Below, one piece after another: positions 50,160 through 58,878 of a stretch of 64,000 nucleotides of DNA (positions are counted from its first letter, which is position 1; each line of letters starts with the position of its first letter). The DNA is from an uncultured Phascolarctobacterium sp. (GTDB lineage: Bacteria; Bacillota; Negativicutes; Acidaminococcales; Acidaminococcaceae). Made by a program: the position numbers and the translations under genes. The stretch is taken from the NCBI GenBank assembly GCA_958448515.1, contig CAUDEF010000006.1, forward strand, positions 1-64,000, written 5' to 3'. The notes beneath the pieces were generated by a model. The model ran no database searches. It was not told the DNA's origin and saw nothing but the letters and a program-made list of their open reading frames with translations.

Positions 50160-52112
50160 TTATAAATCGTCGTTATTATCTTGTGCAATAGCACCTTTTT
50201 GTTTGTTGGTTCTGTGCCATAAGTAAGCCAATACCATCAAAACAACACCGGCAATATCAGTTACCATGCCAGGAATAATCATGCAGATACCACCAACAAA
50301 GAACATAATTCTCTGCGACCAGTTAAGCAGATTTTCGCAGAAACCAATCATTGCCACAGAAGCGCCCCACATACCAATCAATGCTGTAAATGCACTGTAG
50401 ATAATAGTTGTACCGGTTGCATTTATCATCAAAAGTTCCGGAGAAAGTACAAATACATAAGGAACAATAAATGCAGCTATAGCAAGTTTAGCAGCTATAA
50501 CACCTGTTCTCATGGGATTTGCACCTGCAATACCTGCACCTGCATAGGCAGCCAGTGCAACAGGAGGAGTTACGTCAGCAACTATACCAAAATAGAATGC
50601 AAACATATGCGCTGCTAAAATAGGCACATCCATCTGTATTAAAGCAGGAGCAGCAATAGTTGATGTAATTACATAGTTAGCTGTTGTAGGAACGCCCATA
50701 CCTAAAATAAGGGATGTTATCATAGTGAAGAACATTGCCGGCAGAAGTTCGCCGCCGGACATGTCAAGCAAAGCGGTAGCAACTTTCAGACCAACACCAG
50801 TTTTTGTTACAACACCGATAATGATACCTGCAGTTGCGCAGGCAATCAATACACCTAAAACGCCCTTAGAGCCATCAATCAAACCCTGAATAATTTGTCT
50901 GAAAGAAATTCTTGTAGATTTGCGCAAGCATGCACAGATAATGCTCAGTGCAATTGCTGCCAAAGCAGCACGCATGGGAGTATAACCACTTACAAGCAAG
51001 TAAATAATAACTACCAGAGGAATTGCCAGATGGCCTTTTTCCATAAACAGTTCTTTGAATTTAGGCAATTCTTCTCTCGGAGTGCCTTTTAAACCATATT
51101 TTTTAGCTTCATAGTGTACACCAAGCCATACACCTATGTAGTACAAAAGAGCAGGAATAACAGCTGCTTTTACAACATCAAAATACGGAACACCAACAAA
51201 TTCAGCCATCAAGAATGCGGCAGCACCCATAACAGGAGGCATCAGCTGTCCGCCAGTAGATGCTGCTGCTTCTACTGCACCAGCAAACTGAGGACGATAG
51301 CCGAGTTTTTTCATCATGGGGATAGTAAATGCACCCGTTCCGGCTACATTACCAACGGAGCTTCCGGAAACGGTACCCATCAAACCGGAAGATAAAACTG
51401 CTACTTTTGCCGGTCCGCCTGCAGCCCAGCCTGCAACAGCATTAGCAAGGTCAATAAAGAATTTGCCCAATCCTGTTGTTTCAAGATAGGAACCAAACAG
51501 GATAAACAAATAGATAAATGTAGAAGATACGCCCATAGGAGTACCAAAAATACCTTCTGTAGTAAAATACAGATGATCAAACATTTCCTGAATACCAACG
51601 CCGCGGTGAGCCATTATTCCAGGAATATACGGACCGAAAAACGCATACAGCATGAAAACCAGTGCTACAGTAATCATCGGCCAGCCAACAACTCTGCGGG
51701 CAGCTTCAAATACCATCAGGGTACCGATAACGCCAACTATAAAATCTGTTTCGTTATTCATACCGGCACGCAAAACAAGTTCCTGATAGTTAATTACTAT
51801 GTAAAGAGCACTTGCAGCACTTACTACGGCAAATAAAACGTCCAGCGGATGCATTGCGCTTCTGGACCAGGATTTTCTTGCCGGATAAAGCAGGAAAATC
51901 AGAAGGAAACCAAACATTAAGTGAATAGCACGTTGCAGATGAGCGTCTAAAATACCAAAAGCAGAAGTATACAGCTGAAAAATCGCAAAAATAACACAGA
52001 TTGCAGAAATTACAGTATTCCATATACCAGTCATTTCGCGTTTATCTGATTCTTTATCAAATTTTTGTAGTACCTCTTCTGCAGAAAGTTCTTTTATTTC
52101 TTTTGCAGACAT
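50160..52112 (-). CDS. TRAP transporter fused permease (4TM plus 12TM)
   Basis: A 650-residue membrane protein in which the small DctQ-like and large DctM-like TRAP subunits are fused, as is usual for TAXI-type systems. Glycine-rich segments such as SSGLMGTVSGSSVGNVAGTGAF near residue 240, SGGQLMPPVMGAAAFLMAEF-type sequence near 290, and ILGMGVPTTANYVITSTIAAP near 475 are typical of DctM. It works with the TAXI binding protein two genes upstream and is driven by an ion gradient. The substrate is unknown. ATG 52112 has AAGGGGA upstream; TTG 52118 is a less likely start. Confidence 0.93.
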   Translation of the reverse strand: MSAKEIKELSAEEVLQKFDKESDKREMTGIWNTVISAICVIFAIFQLYTSAFGILDAHLQRAIHLMFGFLLIFLLYPARKSWSRSAMHPLDVLFAVVSAASALYIVINYQELVLRAGMNNETDFIVGVIGTLMVFEAARRVVGWPMITVALVFMLYAFFGPYIPGIMAHRGVGIQEMFDHLYFTTEGIFGTPMGVSSTFIYLFILFGSYLETTGLGKFFIDLANAVAGWAAGGPAKVAVLSSGLMGTVSGSSVGNVAGTGAFTIPMMKKLGYRPQFAGAVEAAASTGGQLMPPVMGAAAFLMAEFVGVPYFDVVKAAVIPALLYYIGVWLGVHYEAKKYGLKGTPREELPKFKELFMEKGHLAIPLVVIIYLLVSGYTPMRAALAAIALSIICACLRKSTRISFRQIIQGLIDGSKGVLGVLIACATAGIIIGVVTKTGVGLKVATALLDMSGGELLPAMFFTMITSLILGMGVPTTANYVITSTIAAPALIQMDVPILAAHMFAFYFGIVADVTPPVALAAYAGAGIAGANPMRTGVIAAKLAIAAFIVPYVFVLSPELLMINATGTTIIYSAFTALIGMWGASVAMIGFCENLLNWSQRIMFFVGGICMIIPGMVTDIAGVVLMVLAYLWHRTNKQKGAIAQDNNDDL

Positions 52113-52150
52113 TATCAAAAATCCCCTTTCATCATTAACTCAAAATAAAA

Positions 52151-52687
52151 TTAAAAAAATTCACCAATCCAATATTGATATCGTCTTTGTACATGTATTT
52201 CTATGAGTGTACCTTGTCCGAACAAATCACATAAATCGTAAATATCATTACCATGAATTACAGACGGTCTGGCCTGTACTGCCGTTCGCAACTGAACTTT
52301 TTTGAAGTTCCTGTTCATAACCAGATCAAATCGTCCATCATCAGTTTCTGTAAGTTTGCCATCAGAAGGAGAATAAGGAAATCCCCAGCCCAATGACTCA
52401 AAACGAGTATGTGTCATGGTAAAGTCGTCCACACCATTAACTGTAAAAAATTCTTCTACCGGCGTTCTTTCAACAGAATGTGTAAAACGAATTAACCATT
52501 GATCACCAGGATAAGTAGTTATGACAACAGTTTTATTATTTTCCGGCTTTAAAGTTATAACCAGCTGAGATGCATACCATCCTCCCAAAACTGCTAACAT
52601 AAATACTGCAGCCAAACAATAGATATATCTCAAAAAAGACCGGCTCCCGGTAAGACCCGGTTTCCGGTCTTTTTCATTTTGCATCAT
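52151..52687 (-). CDS. DUF1850 protein of the TRAP-TAXI operon
   Basis: A 178-residue protein. One N-terminal membrane helix (about 20-40) anchors an extracytoplasmic domain with FTHSVERTPVEEFF near 83, the DUF1850 hallmark. DUF1850 proteins occur almost only beside TAXI-type TRAP transporters, as here between the permease and the binding protein; their role is not known. Two adjacent ATGs (52687, 52684) are possible starts. It lies 9 bases after the TAXI gene. Confidence 0.88.
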   Translation of the reverse strand: MMQNEKDRKPGLTGSRSFLRYIYCLAAVFMLAVLGGWYASQLVITLKPENNKTVVITTYPGDQWLIRFTHSVERTPVEEFFTVNGVDDFTMTHTRFESLGWGFPYSPSDGKLTETDDGRFDLVMNRNFKKVQLRTAVQARPSVIHGNDIYDLCDLFGQGTLIEIHVQRRYQYWIGEFF

Positions 52688-52696
52688 TACTGTATA

Positions 52697-53665
52697 TTAT
52701 TTCTCTTTAAGAAATTTATCAGCGCCGGCTGCAACATCAATAGACATACCATCAAGAGCAGATTCTTTGGAAACAGCATTTGCTGCAGAATGAGCTGCTT
52801 TCAGACGATCCAGATTGGAGAAAATTGCTTTGGTGATATCATAAGCGGTGTTTTCATCCATTTTATCTGTTACAGCTAACATGCAGCGTACTGCTACTGC
52901 AGGAACAGCTTCAGTTTGTTTAGCATAGGTATTTGCATCGATGTTTACTTTAGTGTAGAACGGATATTGTTTAATCAGTTCGTCAGCTTTATCAGAATCT
53001 ACAGGAATAAGTGCTACTTCGTTTTGTGTTGCAATATCCTGAATAGCTGCGGTAGGATGACCTGCAGTTACAAACGCAACATCAACATTGCCGTCTTTCA
53101 GTGCGCTGGAAGCTTCACCAAAGGAAAGGTATTGTACGCTGATATCATCATAAGTTAAACCATAAACTGCCAGGATCTGACGAGCATTAGCTTCAGTACC
53201 GGAACCAGCAGCACCTACAGCTACGCGTTTGCCTTTGAAATCAGCAACAGATTTAATACCGCTGTCTTTTAAAGTTACAATCTGAATTGTTTCAGGATAC
53301 AAAGTTGCCAGACCTCTTAAACCTGCAACTTTTTTATCTTTGAACATTTCAGTTCCGTTAGCAGCATAATAAGCAATATCATTTTGTATAAAAGCAATAT
53401 CTACTTTGTTTTGCTGCAGCAAATTAACGTTTGCAACAGACGCGCCAGTAGACTGAGCAGAAGCATTGCATCCAGGAACATTTTTATTTAAAATGTCCGC
53501 AATTGCACCACCTAACGGGAAATACGTACCGGAAGTACCACCGGTTGCAATGTTAATAAATTTTTGTGTAGCAGCTTTTTTATCTCCATCGTTTCCACCG
53601 CCACAGCCGGAAATCATAGTCGCCATAACCATAATTCCCAAAAGAAAAGCTAAAATTTTCTTCAT
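52697..53665 (-). CDS. TAXI-family TRAP solute-binding lipoprotein
   Basis: A 322-residue substrate-binding lipoprotein. The signal peptide ends in lipobox MISGC (Cys21). The TAXI name-giving segment is ATGGTSGTYFPLGGAIADIL near residue 41, followed by STGASVANVNLLQQNKVDIAF-type sequence near 75. It binds the ligand and delivers it to the fused permease. Codon use suggests strong expression. GAGGGGG precedes ATG 53665. The operon promoter and a candidate operator lie just upstream. Confidence 0.95.
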   Translation of the reverse strand: MKKILAFLLGIMVMATMISGCGGGNDGDKKAATQKFINIATGGTSGTYFPLGGAIADILNKNVPGCNASAQSTGASVANVNLLQQNKVDIAFIQNDIAYYAANGTEMFKDKKVAGLRGLATLYPETIQIVTLKDSGIKSVADFKGKRVAVGAAGSGTEANARQILAVYGLTYDDISVQYLSFGEASSALKDGNVDVAFVTAGHPTAAIQDIATQNEVALIPVDSDKADELIKQYPFYTKVNIDANTYAKQTEAVPAVAVRCMLAVTDKMDENTAYDITKAIFSNLDRLKAAHSAANAVSKESALDGMSIDVAAGADKFLKEK

Positions 53666-53764
53666 TTTGAGACCCCCTCATAAAATATAAAGTTTCAGTG
53701 CTTCGGCACCTGAGTTATGCGTGTTAAGTTCTACATATTTTTCTTAATTCCTGCTTAAATATTC

Positions 53765-53790
53765 AGTATTTTGCATGTATACAAAATACT
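53765..53790. promoter_or_regulatory. Inverted repeat, candidate operator of the TRAP operon
   Basis: Perfect 9-bp arms AGTATTTTG (53765-53773) and CAAAATACT (53782-53790) around 8 bases. It covers the -10 box of the minus-strand promoter (53776-53781). The TGTATAC core resembles GntR-family sites. Repressor identity is inference. Confidence 0.6.
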
Positions 53791-53804
53791 TAGCTATTTT
53801 TCAA
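53776..53804 (-). promoter_or_regulatory. Promoter of the TRAP-TAXI operon
   Basis: TTGAAA (53804-53799), a 17-base spacer and TATACA (53781-53776) on the minus strand, about 110 bases before the TAXI start codon. Confidence 0.6.
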
Positions 53805-53877
53805 CTTTTTTGTATAATATGAAACACAATACAATAATTGTCCTAAAATTCTCACATTATTAAGCATTAGACAACTT

Positions 53878-53906
53878 TTGCTAAAATCTGCATTTTGTGT
53901 TAAAAT
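53878..53906 (+). promoter_or_regulatory. Promoter of the EF-hand-like protein gene
   Basis: TTGCTA (53878-53883), 17-base spacer, TAAAAT (53901-53906) with TG one base upstream (extended -10). The start codon is 33 bases downstream with AGGAG between. A second TATAAT lies at 53813-53818. The rest of the 273-base gap to the TAXI gene holds only the operator and promoter noted. Confidence 0.55.
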
Positions 53907-53938
53907 ATATACAATATTTTATTTAGGAGTGTGTAAAT

Positions 53939-54298
53939 ATGAGTTCTGGTGCATATAGCCTGAGACTGGCACGTACTCTTTTTAATGATGTTTATCGTGC
54001 TATGTTGTATAACGAAAACCAACAACCTGTTGCAAATTTGCGTATCGTTCCAAGTATTCCTCTTGACCGCAGCCAAATTCCTGAAGATGCCCCTATGGTA
54101 CAGGCGTTCTTGTTAGTAATAGTAGACGATGCGGACATTAATAAAGATAATCTTATTGATTTTGAAGAAAGGGCATCCTTTGCTTTATTAAAAAGATTCT
54201 CTACAGAAGTGGTAAATTTCCAGCATTGTGAATTTTACTATCCTTCTCCTGCATTTATTTTTGAACAGCCGGATGCAGTTAATAGTCCTGTTATGTAA
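53939..54298 (+). CDS. Small unknown protein with an EF-hand-like loop
   Basis: A 119-residue protein I do not recognise, and the only + strand gene in the right half. Residues 66-77 read DINKDNLIDFEE, which fits a calcium-binding EF-hand loop: ligands at positions 1, 3, 5 and 9, isoleucine at 8 and glutamate at 12, with Asn in place of the usual glycine at 6. Hydrophobic AFLLVIV precedes it and an amphipathic stretch follows. No signal peptide or membrane helix is seen, so it is probably cytoplasmic. AGGAG lies before ATG 53939. It has its own promoter and terminator. Confidence 0.8.
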   Translation: MSSGAYSLRLARTLFNDVYRAMLYNENQQPVANLRIVPSIPLDRSQIPEDAPMVQAFLLVIVDDADINKDNLIDFEERASFALLKRFSTEVVNFQHCEFYYPSPAFIFEQPDAVNSPVM

Positions 54299-54342
54299 AA
54301 ATAAACCATCAAATTCATTTGAATTTGATGGTTTATTTTTTT
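54299..54342. terminator. Bidirectional terminator between convergent genes
   Basis: A 19-bp stem (54299-54317 with 54320-54338). The T run serves the + strand gene. On the minus strand the stem overlaps the stop codon and last codons of the P-loop/Asp23 gene. Confidence 0.88.
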
Positions 54343-55160
54343 AATGTCAGACTGCGAATGGAAACATTAACATTTTTCACCTGCATTGCTGTCATGTATT
54401 CAACTTTTTCTTTTATTTTCAGCTGCAGCTGCTTGGTAACTTCAAAAATCTGCACACCGTAATACAAAACTACTTCAATAGCAATTACAATGCCTTTGCT
54501 GTTATCACTTCTTCTGCGTACAGAAATATCAATAACCTTATCAACTCCAAGCATCTTTCTTGCTACAAGATGAATAATGTCTTCTATGGCCTTATCAGCA
54601 ATTAACAGTTTACCGTAAAAACTGAATGCCGGTCTGACAATAGACCTGTCTGCATCACGCTCTTTTCGACGATGTCTGGAAAAAATATTATATGGAAGAT
54701 CAGCAAAATATCCTGTAAAGTGTGGTTTCAGTTCCACAGACGGCACAGGAACTATGTGTTTTCCGTCATGCAATCTTGAGTATCTTGCCCTTTTGATTTC
54801 AGCTTTAGTCGCAATCTGACTTATATAAACCGTCTTAACAGGGGGCTGCAGCTCCAGTCTGTTAATAATCTTGTTAATCATATTATCAGATGTAGCGATA
54901 ATCAGTAAGCGCTTTATATTGCTTTTGGCCAAAGCATCACGAACGGCTTTGGCATGATCGTCTTCAGTAAAAATAGCTCTTTTTACCGCCTGTATTCTGT
55001 TGTCTTCATTTTTAGCAGATTTACCTGCCAAAATTTTTGTACCCTTTATTAAAATACCGTCATCAATAATAGCATCACAACGGTTATCAAAAGCTACGCC
55101 AATAGCACGATGACTTTTACCTGTACCACTTGGGCCAACAAAAGCTACTACTTCTATCAT
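54333..55160 (-). CDS. P-loop NTPase fused to an Asp23/Gls24 domain
   Basis: A 275-residue two-part protein. Residues 1-150 begin with a Walker A motif GPSGTGKS (9-16), with IIDDG (31-35) and LLIIATSDN (85-93) as possible Walker B/sensor strands. Residues about 181-272 read as an Asp23/Gls24 domain: GKLLIADKAIEDIIHLVARK, GVDKVIDISV, VLYYGVQIFEVTKQLQ and MTAMQVKNVNVSIRSL match the family pattern. Asp23 proteins are linked to the cell envelope and stress. The linker (150-180) is rich in Arg and Lys. Function of the fusion is unknown. It is the last gene after P60-pepA-PHP. Confidence 0.82.
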   Translation of the reverse strand: MIEVVAFVGPSGTGKSHRAIGVAFDNRCDAIIDDGILIKGTKILAGKSAKNEDNRIQAVKRAIFTEDDHAKAVRDALAKSNIKRLLIIATSDNMINKIINRLELQPPVKTVYISQIATKAEIKRARYSRLHDGKHIVPVPSVELKPHFTGYFADLPYNIFSRHRRKERDADRSIVRPAFSFYGKLLIADKAIEDIIHLVARKMLGVDKVIDISVRRRSDNSKGIVIAIEVVLYYGVQIFEVTKQLQLKIKEKVEYMTAMQVKNVNVSIRSLTLKK

Positions 55161-55180
55161 AGCCCTTCATCCCCTTTTTA

Positions 55181-55996
55181 TTATCTGTAATTGATTATAT
55201 CACTAAGTAAATCAGTATTGATATTAAAAATACCTAAATGAGCAGGAAATCTGTCCGGAAGTCCGTGAAAATCACTGCCTCCACTGACAAGCAGTTTTCT
55301 TTCTCTGGCAATGTGCAGCCAATACTCAGCAGCAGCTTCATCTGCACTTGGATGATATACTTCAATTCCATCAAAACAATGTTTATCAAGCAGTTCATTA
55401 ACAAGCTGTTTATTTTCAATTTCGCCTGGATGGGCTAAAACAGCTATTCCACCGGCATTATGAATAAGCTTCACAGCTTCTTCCGGAGATAATTTGGGCT
55501 GGGGAATGAATGCCGGAGCCCCTTCTTTTAATAATTTATCAAAAACTTCCTGTACAGACTGAAAATAACCTTTTCTTACAAGAGCTTTAGCAACATGTGG
55601 TCTGCCAACAGCTCTGTTTTCCGGATCACATGCTTCAACCTGTACAGCATAACCAAGCAGATTCAGTTTATCAATCATCTTCTGCAGTCTAATTTCTCTC
55701 GCGTGGCGCATTTCATGCATTTTATCGTTTAATTCTTTATTATCGGGATCAATGTAGTAGGCCAAAATATGCACACTTTTGCCAAGATACTGAGTTCCCA
55801 GCTCTGCTCCCGTGATAATACGAACTGACTTTTTATGTTTATTTGCATATTGTACAGCTTTGGCAATACCATTTACAGAATCATGATCAGTAATGCAAAT
55901 CACATTAATATTATTTTCTGCAGCAGCATCTACTATCTGTTCAGGAGTATATTTGCCATCAGAGAATGTACTGTGAATATGTAAATCAGCAAACAT
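55181..55996 (-). CDS. PHP-domain phosphoesterase
   Basis: A 271-residue PHP-family metal-dependent hydrolase. Motif I is DLHIHSTFSDG (His6, His8, Asp13), motif II ITDHDS (His38), with GAELGTQ, VLAHPGE and the final GSDFHG supplying other metal ligands. The best-known relatives are the 3',5'-nucleoside bisphosphate phosphatase/RNase AM (YciV) group, which this length and layout match. It abuts pepA with no gap. Confidence 0.9.
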   Translation of the reverse strand: MFADLHIHSTFSDGKYTPEQIVDAAAENNINVICITDHDSVNGIAKAVQYANKHKKSVRIITGAELGTQYLGKSVHILAYYIDPDNKELNDKMHEMRHAREIRLQKMIDKLNLLGYAVQVEACDPENRAVGRPHVAKALVRKGYFQSVQEVFDKLLKEGAPAFIPQPKLSPEEAVKLIHNAGGIAVLAHPGEIENKQLVNELLDKHCFDGIEVYHPSADEAAAEYWLHIARERKLLVSGGSDFHGLPDRFPAHLGIFNINTDLLSDIINYR

Positions 55997-57478
55997 TTAT
56001 TTATTACCTGCCAAATTTATCAAAGTCATTGTACCAAAACCGGTACCGCCTTTTATTTTATATCCTGATGTTTTTTCAGCTGTGGAAGTACCGCCAATGT
56101 CAATATGTGCCCAGCAAACATCCTTTTTGATAAACTCGCCTATAAATAAGCCTCCGGTAATGCAGCCACCTGCTCTGCCGGCGCTGTTGAGCAAATCGGC
56201 AACATCACTCTTAATAGCCTCCTTGCAGTCTTCAAGCGCAGGAAGCTGCCAGTAAGCTTCACCAGTTAGCTTACCGCATTTTTTTATAGTTTCAGCCAAT
56301 TCATCACTGTTAGTTACGACACCTGCTGTTTCTTTGCCAAGAGCAACAATTACAGCTCCTGTCAAAGTTGCAATATCAATTACTTTTTGCGCTCCCTGCT
56401 GACACGCATACCATACAGCATCAGCCAGCACCATTCTTCCTTCTGCGTCAGTGGAAACAACTTCAATGGTTTTGCCACTAGCTGATGTAACAATATCGCC
56501 AGGACGCTGCGCATTGCCATCGGGCATATTTTCAGCACAGGCGATAACTGCCATTACATTACAGGACAATTTTAAAGCAGCAATACCTTTAATTGCGCCA
56601 AGAACAGCCGCCGCACCAGACATATCATCTTTCATTTCACCCATATTATCATCTGGTTTAATAGAAATACCGCCACTGTCAAAGGTTATACCCTTGCCTA
56701 CAAAAGCTGTATAAGGTTCGTCCTGCGCTCCATTATATTTAAGTACAGCCAGACACGGTTTATTATGACTTCCCTGACCAACAGCAAGAATGGCATTCAT
56801 TTTGTTTGTTTCCAAAAGCATTTCATCCATTATTTCAATATCAAGGCCGTAGCTTGCTGCAATCTTCTCAGCCTCTTCTGCCATAACGGCAGGAGTAACA
56901 ACATTACCAGGTCTGTTAATAAGATTACGTGCATAGCATACTGCATCAGCTATAATTTCTGCTTTTTGTACAATTTGCTCCGCATCATCAGCTGCAGCAG
57001 CAATATCAACTTTACATACAGACTGTTTTTTTGCATCAGATTTATATTCAGTAAATTTATATGCGCCAAGATACAGTCCTTCTGTAATTGCCTGCAGATA
57101 ATGACCTTTATTTTTATTTAAGAGTATCGGAGCCAGAACAAGGCATTTTTCATGTGATATTTCTTTTATAGACCTGATTACAGCTCCTGCGCTTTTTCTG
57201 AAATTATTTGGAGTGCACTCTTTGCCTTCGCCGCAGCCAACAAGATAAATGAACTTCAAACTGCCATTTTCAAAAAATGTAAGCTTGTTAACTGTTTCAG
57301 GAGAGAAAACATCCTTTTTTAATTCCAAAAACTTTTCAACTGTCGCAACAGCCTTTTCACTTAAAGAAATTTTGCGCAATGCACCAAGGCATTCTTTACA
57401 AAACAGCAATACATAACTGTCATAATTATTCCGATAATCAAAATTTACACTTTGACATTCAATACTATTTAAAATCAT
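55997..57478 (-). CDS. pepA: M17 leucyl aminopeptidase
   Basis: A 493-residue cytosolic dinuclear-metal aminopeptidase. The catalytic domain (about 180-490) carries VGKGITFDSGGISIKP near residue 262, MKDDMSGAA near 285 and the signature NTDAEGR-like STDAEGRMVLADAVWY near 340. The N-terminal macro-like domain is complete. It releases N-terminal amino acids from peptides, fitting its place next to a cell-wall peptidase gene. Confidence 0.95.
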   Translation of the reverse strand: MILNSIECQSVNFDYRNNYDSYVLLFCKECLGALRKISLSEKAVATVEKFLELKKDVFSPETVNKLTFFENGSLKFIYLVGCGEGKECTPNNFRKSAGAVIRSIKEISHEKCLVLAPILLNKNKGHYLQAITEGLYLGAYKFTEYKSDAKKQSVCKVDIAAAADDAEQIVQKAEIIADAVCYARNLINRPGNVVTPAVMAEEAEKIAASYGLDIEIMDEMLLETNKMNAILAVGQGSHNKPCLAVLKYNGAQDEPYTAFVGKGITFDSGGISIKPDDNMGEMKDDMSGAAAVLGAIKGIAALKLSCNVMAVIACAENMPDGNAQRPGDIVTSASGKTIEVVSTDAEGRMVLADAVWYACQQGAQKVIDIATLTGAVIVALGKETAGVVTNSDELAETIKKCGKLTGEAYWQLPALEDCKEAIKSDVADLLNSAGRAGGCITGGLFIGEFIKKDVCWAHIDIGGTSTAEKTSGYKIKGGTGFGTMTLINLAGNK

Positions 57479-57488
57479 AAAAATCTCC

Positions 57489-58778
57489 TTATCTAAAACT
57501 TATAGCTGTATTCAGATCTTCCAAAAATGTTAAACCGCTGTATCTCTGTAAGGATAAATCACTTACAACAATACGCATCTCTCTGATACGGCTGCCATTT
57601 TTATAATATGTTCCAAGTGCATGTATAGCATAGGGCTGTCCGTTATTTTCACCCAGATATAACATGGTGTGCCCATCTATAAACAGCGCGCTGCCTGCTT
57701 GCAGACCGTTGATAATATTTCGCTTGCCGCTTGCAGACAATCCCTTCAAATTAAATACAGCTCCCGCAGTGCGTTCCTGCTCATCCGCATTACGCGGCAA
57801 AATAATGCCTGCAGCCCTGTAAACATTGTAAATAAGGCTTGAACAATCCACGCTGTTTTTTAAACCACCCCAGCCATATGGCTGATTATAAAATTTAAAT
57901 GCTGAACTTACTATGTTATTAGCAGTATACGGCAAATACCCATAGTGTACAGAATTATTATTTTTAGCAATAAAAACCTCTGTTTCCACTAAATTTCCCT
58001 GAGCATTTCTTGTAGGCAGCTCCATTATATAAGTTGTCTTGGTAACATCTTCTATGGGTAACTTGGCGCCAAGCTGATAATCAACAAATTCACCGGCAGT
58101 TTTTAATTTTAACATACTGTTTTGAACTATCAAAAATTTATCGGGATCAGCATATTTCATCCAGGGACCACGATCAGTAAAGGCAACATCATATTTGCTT
58201 ATCCATCCACTGTAATTTACGGATTGAATGTAATAAAAATATCCATTTGCACTTGCATGCAGAACAGCTACCGGTTCAGCCGGATCAATGGTCGTTTCCT
58301 GTAACGCATCAAAATCTCTGTCATTAATAAAATAAAATAAGCCTTCACCTGTAGGCAGATTTCTGAGATTTGCTCGTCTTACTGTAACCGCATATCTTAC
58401 TTTTACACGTTCTGGAACAGCACTGATGTTAGTTTGCTTACGCAATATATTCTTGTAGTTTTCGCTTACTTTGTTTCCATGCAGGTATAACTCATCATCT
58501 AAAACAGTATAATTCATAATTTTTGTTTTCAAAGCATCACCGCTAATTTCTTCGGGATAACTGCCCATATCAAATACCGTCGGAGATGCTTCACGAATTT
58601 TTTTGTTATACTGAATAATCTCTTTATCCGTCAAAATTATTCTGTTGCCATCTTCATTCTGATTATTCCAATATTCCGGCTTTATCAGAGCAGCATAATT
58701 AGTTATGCCGGACGCATAGCTTGTTAAAGGCAGCAGCAGAGCACACAACATATATACAAAAAATATTTTACGCCACAT
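57489..58778 (-). CDS. Secreted SH3 / NlpC-P60 cell-wall endopeptidase
   Basis: A 429-residue exported hydrolase. A signal peptide occupies residues 1-23. A bacterial SH3-type region at about 130-245 (VTVRRANLRNLPTG, YSGWISKYDVAF) precedes the NlpC/P60 domain at about 285-400, with catalytic Cys312 in VDCSSLIYNVYRAAG, His370 in DGHTMLYLG and His386 as a candidate third residue. Such enzymes cut the D-Glu-(m)DAP bond of peptidoglycan stem peptides. The preceding 100 bases hold only a terminator and no convincing promoter. AGGT lies before ATG 58778. Confidence 0.9.
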   Translation of the reverse strand: MWRKIFFVYMLCALLLPLTSYASGITNYAALIKPEYWNNQNEDGNRIILTDKEIIQYNKKIREASPTVFDMGSYPEEISGDALKTKIMNYTVLDDELYLHGNKVSENYKNILRKQTNISAVPERVKVRYAVTVRRANLRNLPTGEGLFYFINDRDFDALQETTIDPAEPVAVLHASANGYFYYIQSVNYSGWISKYDVAFTDRGPWMKYADPDKFLIVQNSMLKLKTAGEFVDYQLGAKLPIEDVTKTTYIMELPTRNAQGNLVETEVFIAKNNNSVHYGYLPYTANNIVSSAFKFYNQPYGWGGLKNSVDCSSLIYNVYRAAGIILPRNADEQERTAGAVFNLKGLSASGKRNIINGLQAGSALFIDGHTMLYLGENNGQPYAIHALGTYYKNGSRIREMRIVVSDLSLQRYSGLTFLEDLNTAISFR

Positions 58779-58840
58779 ATTACCTGACCTCCATATTCTT
58801 TATTAATTCTTTTAAACTCAAAAAAATCCTGCTGATATAA

Positions 58841-58872
58841 ATAAAAAACTGGGCAGCAAGAGCTGTCCAGCT
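58841..58872 (-). terminator. Terminator of the dap operon
   Basis: On the minus strand an 8-bp stem (58870-58863 with 58856-58849) containing one A-C mismatch and a 6-base loop is followed by T6. It begins a few bases after the dapA stop codon. Confidence 0.7.
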
Positions 58873-58878
58873 TTTTAT

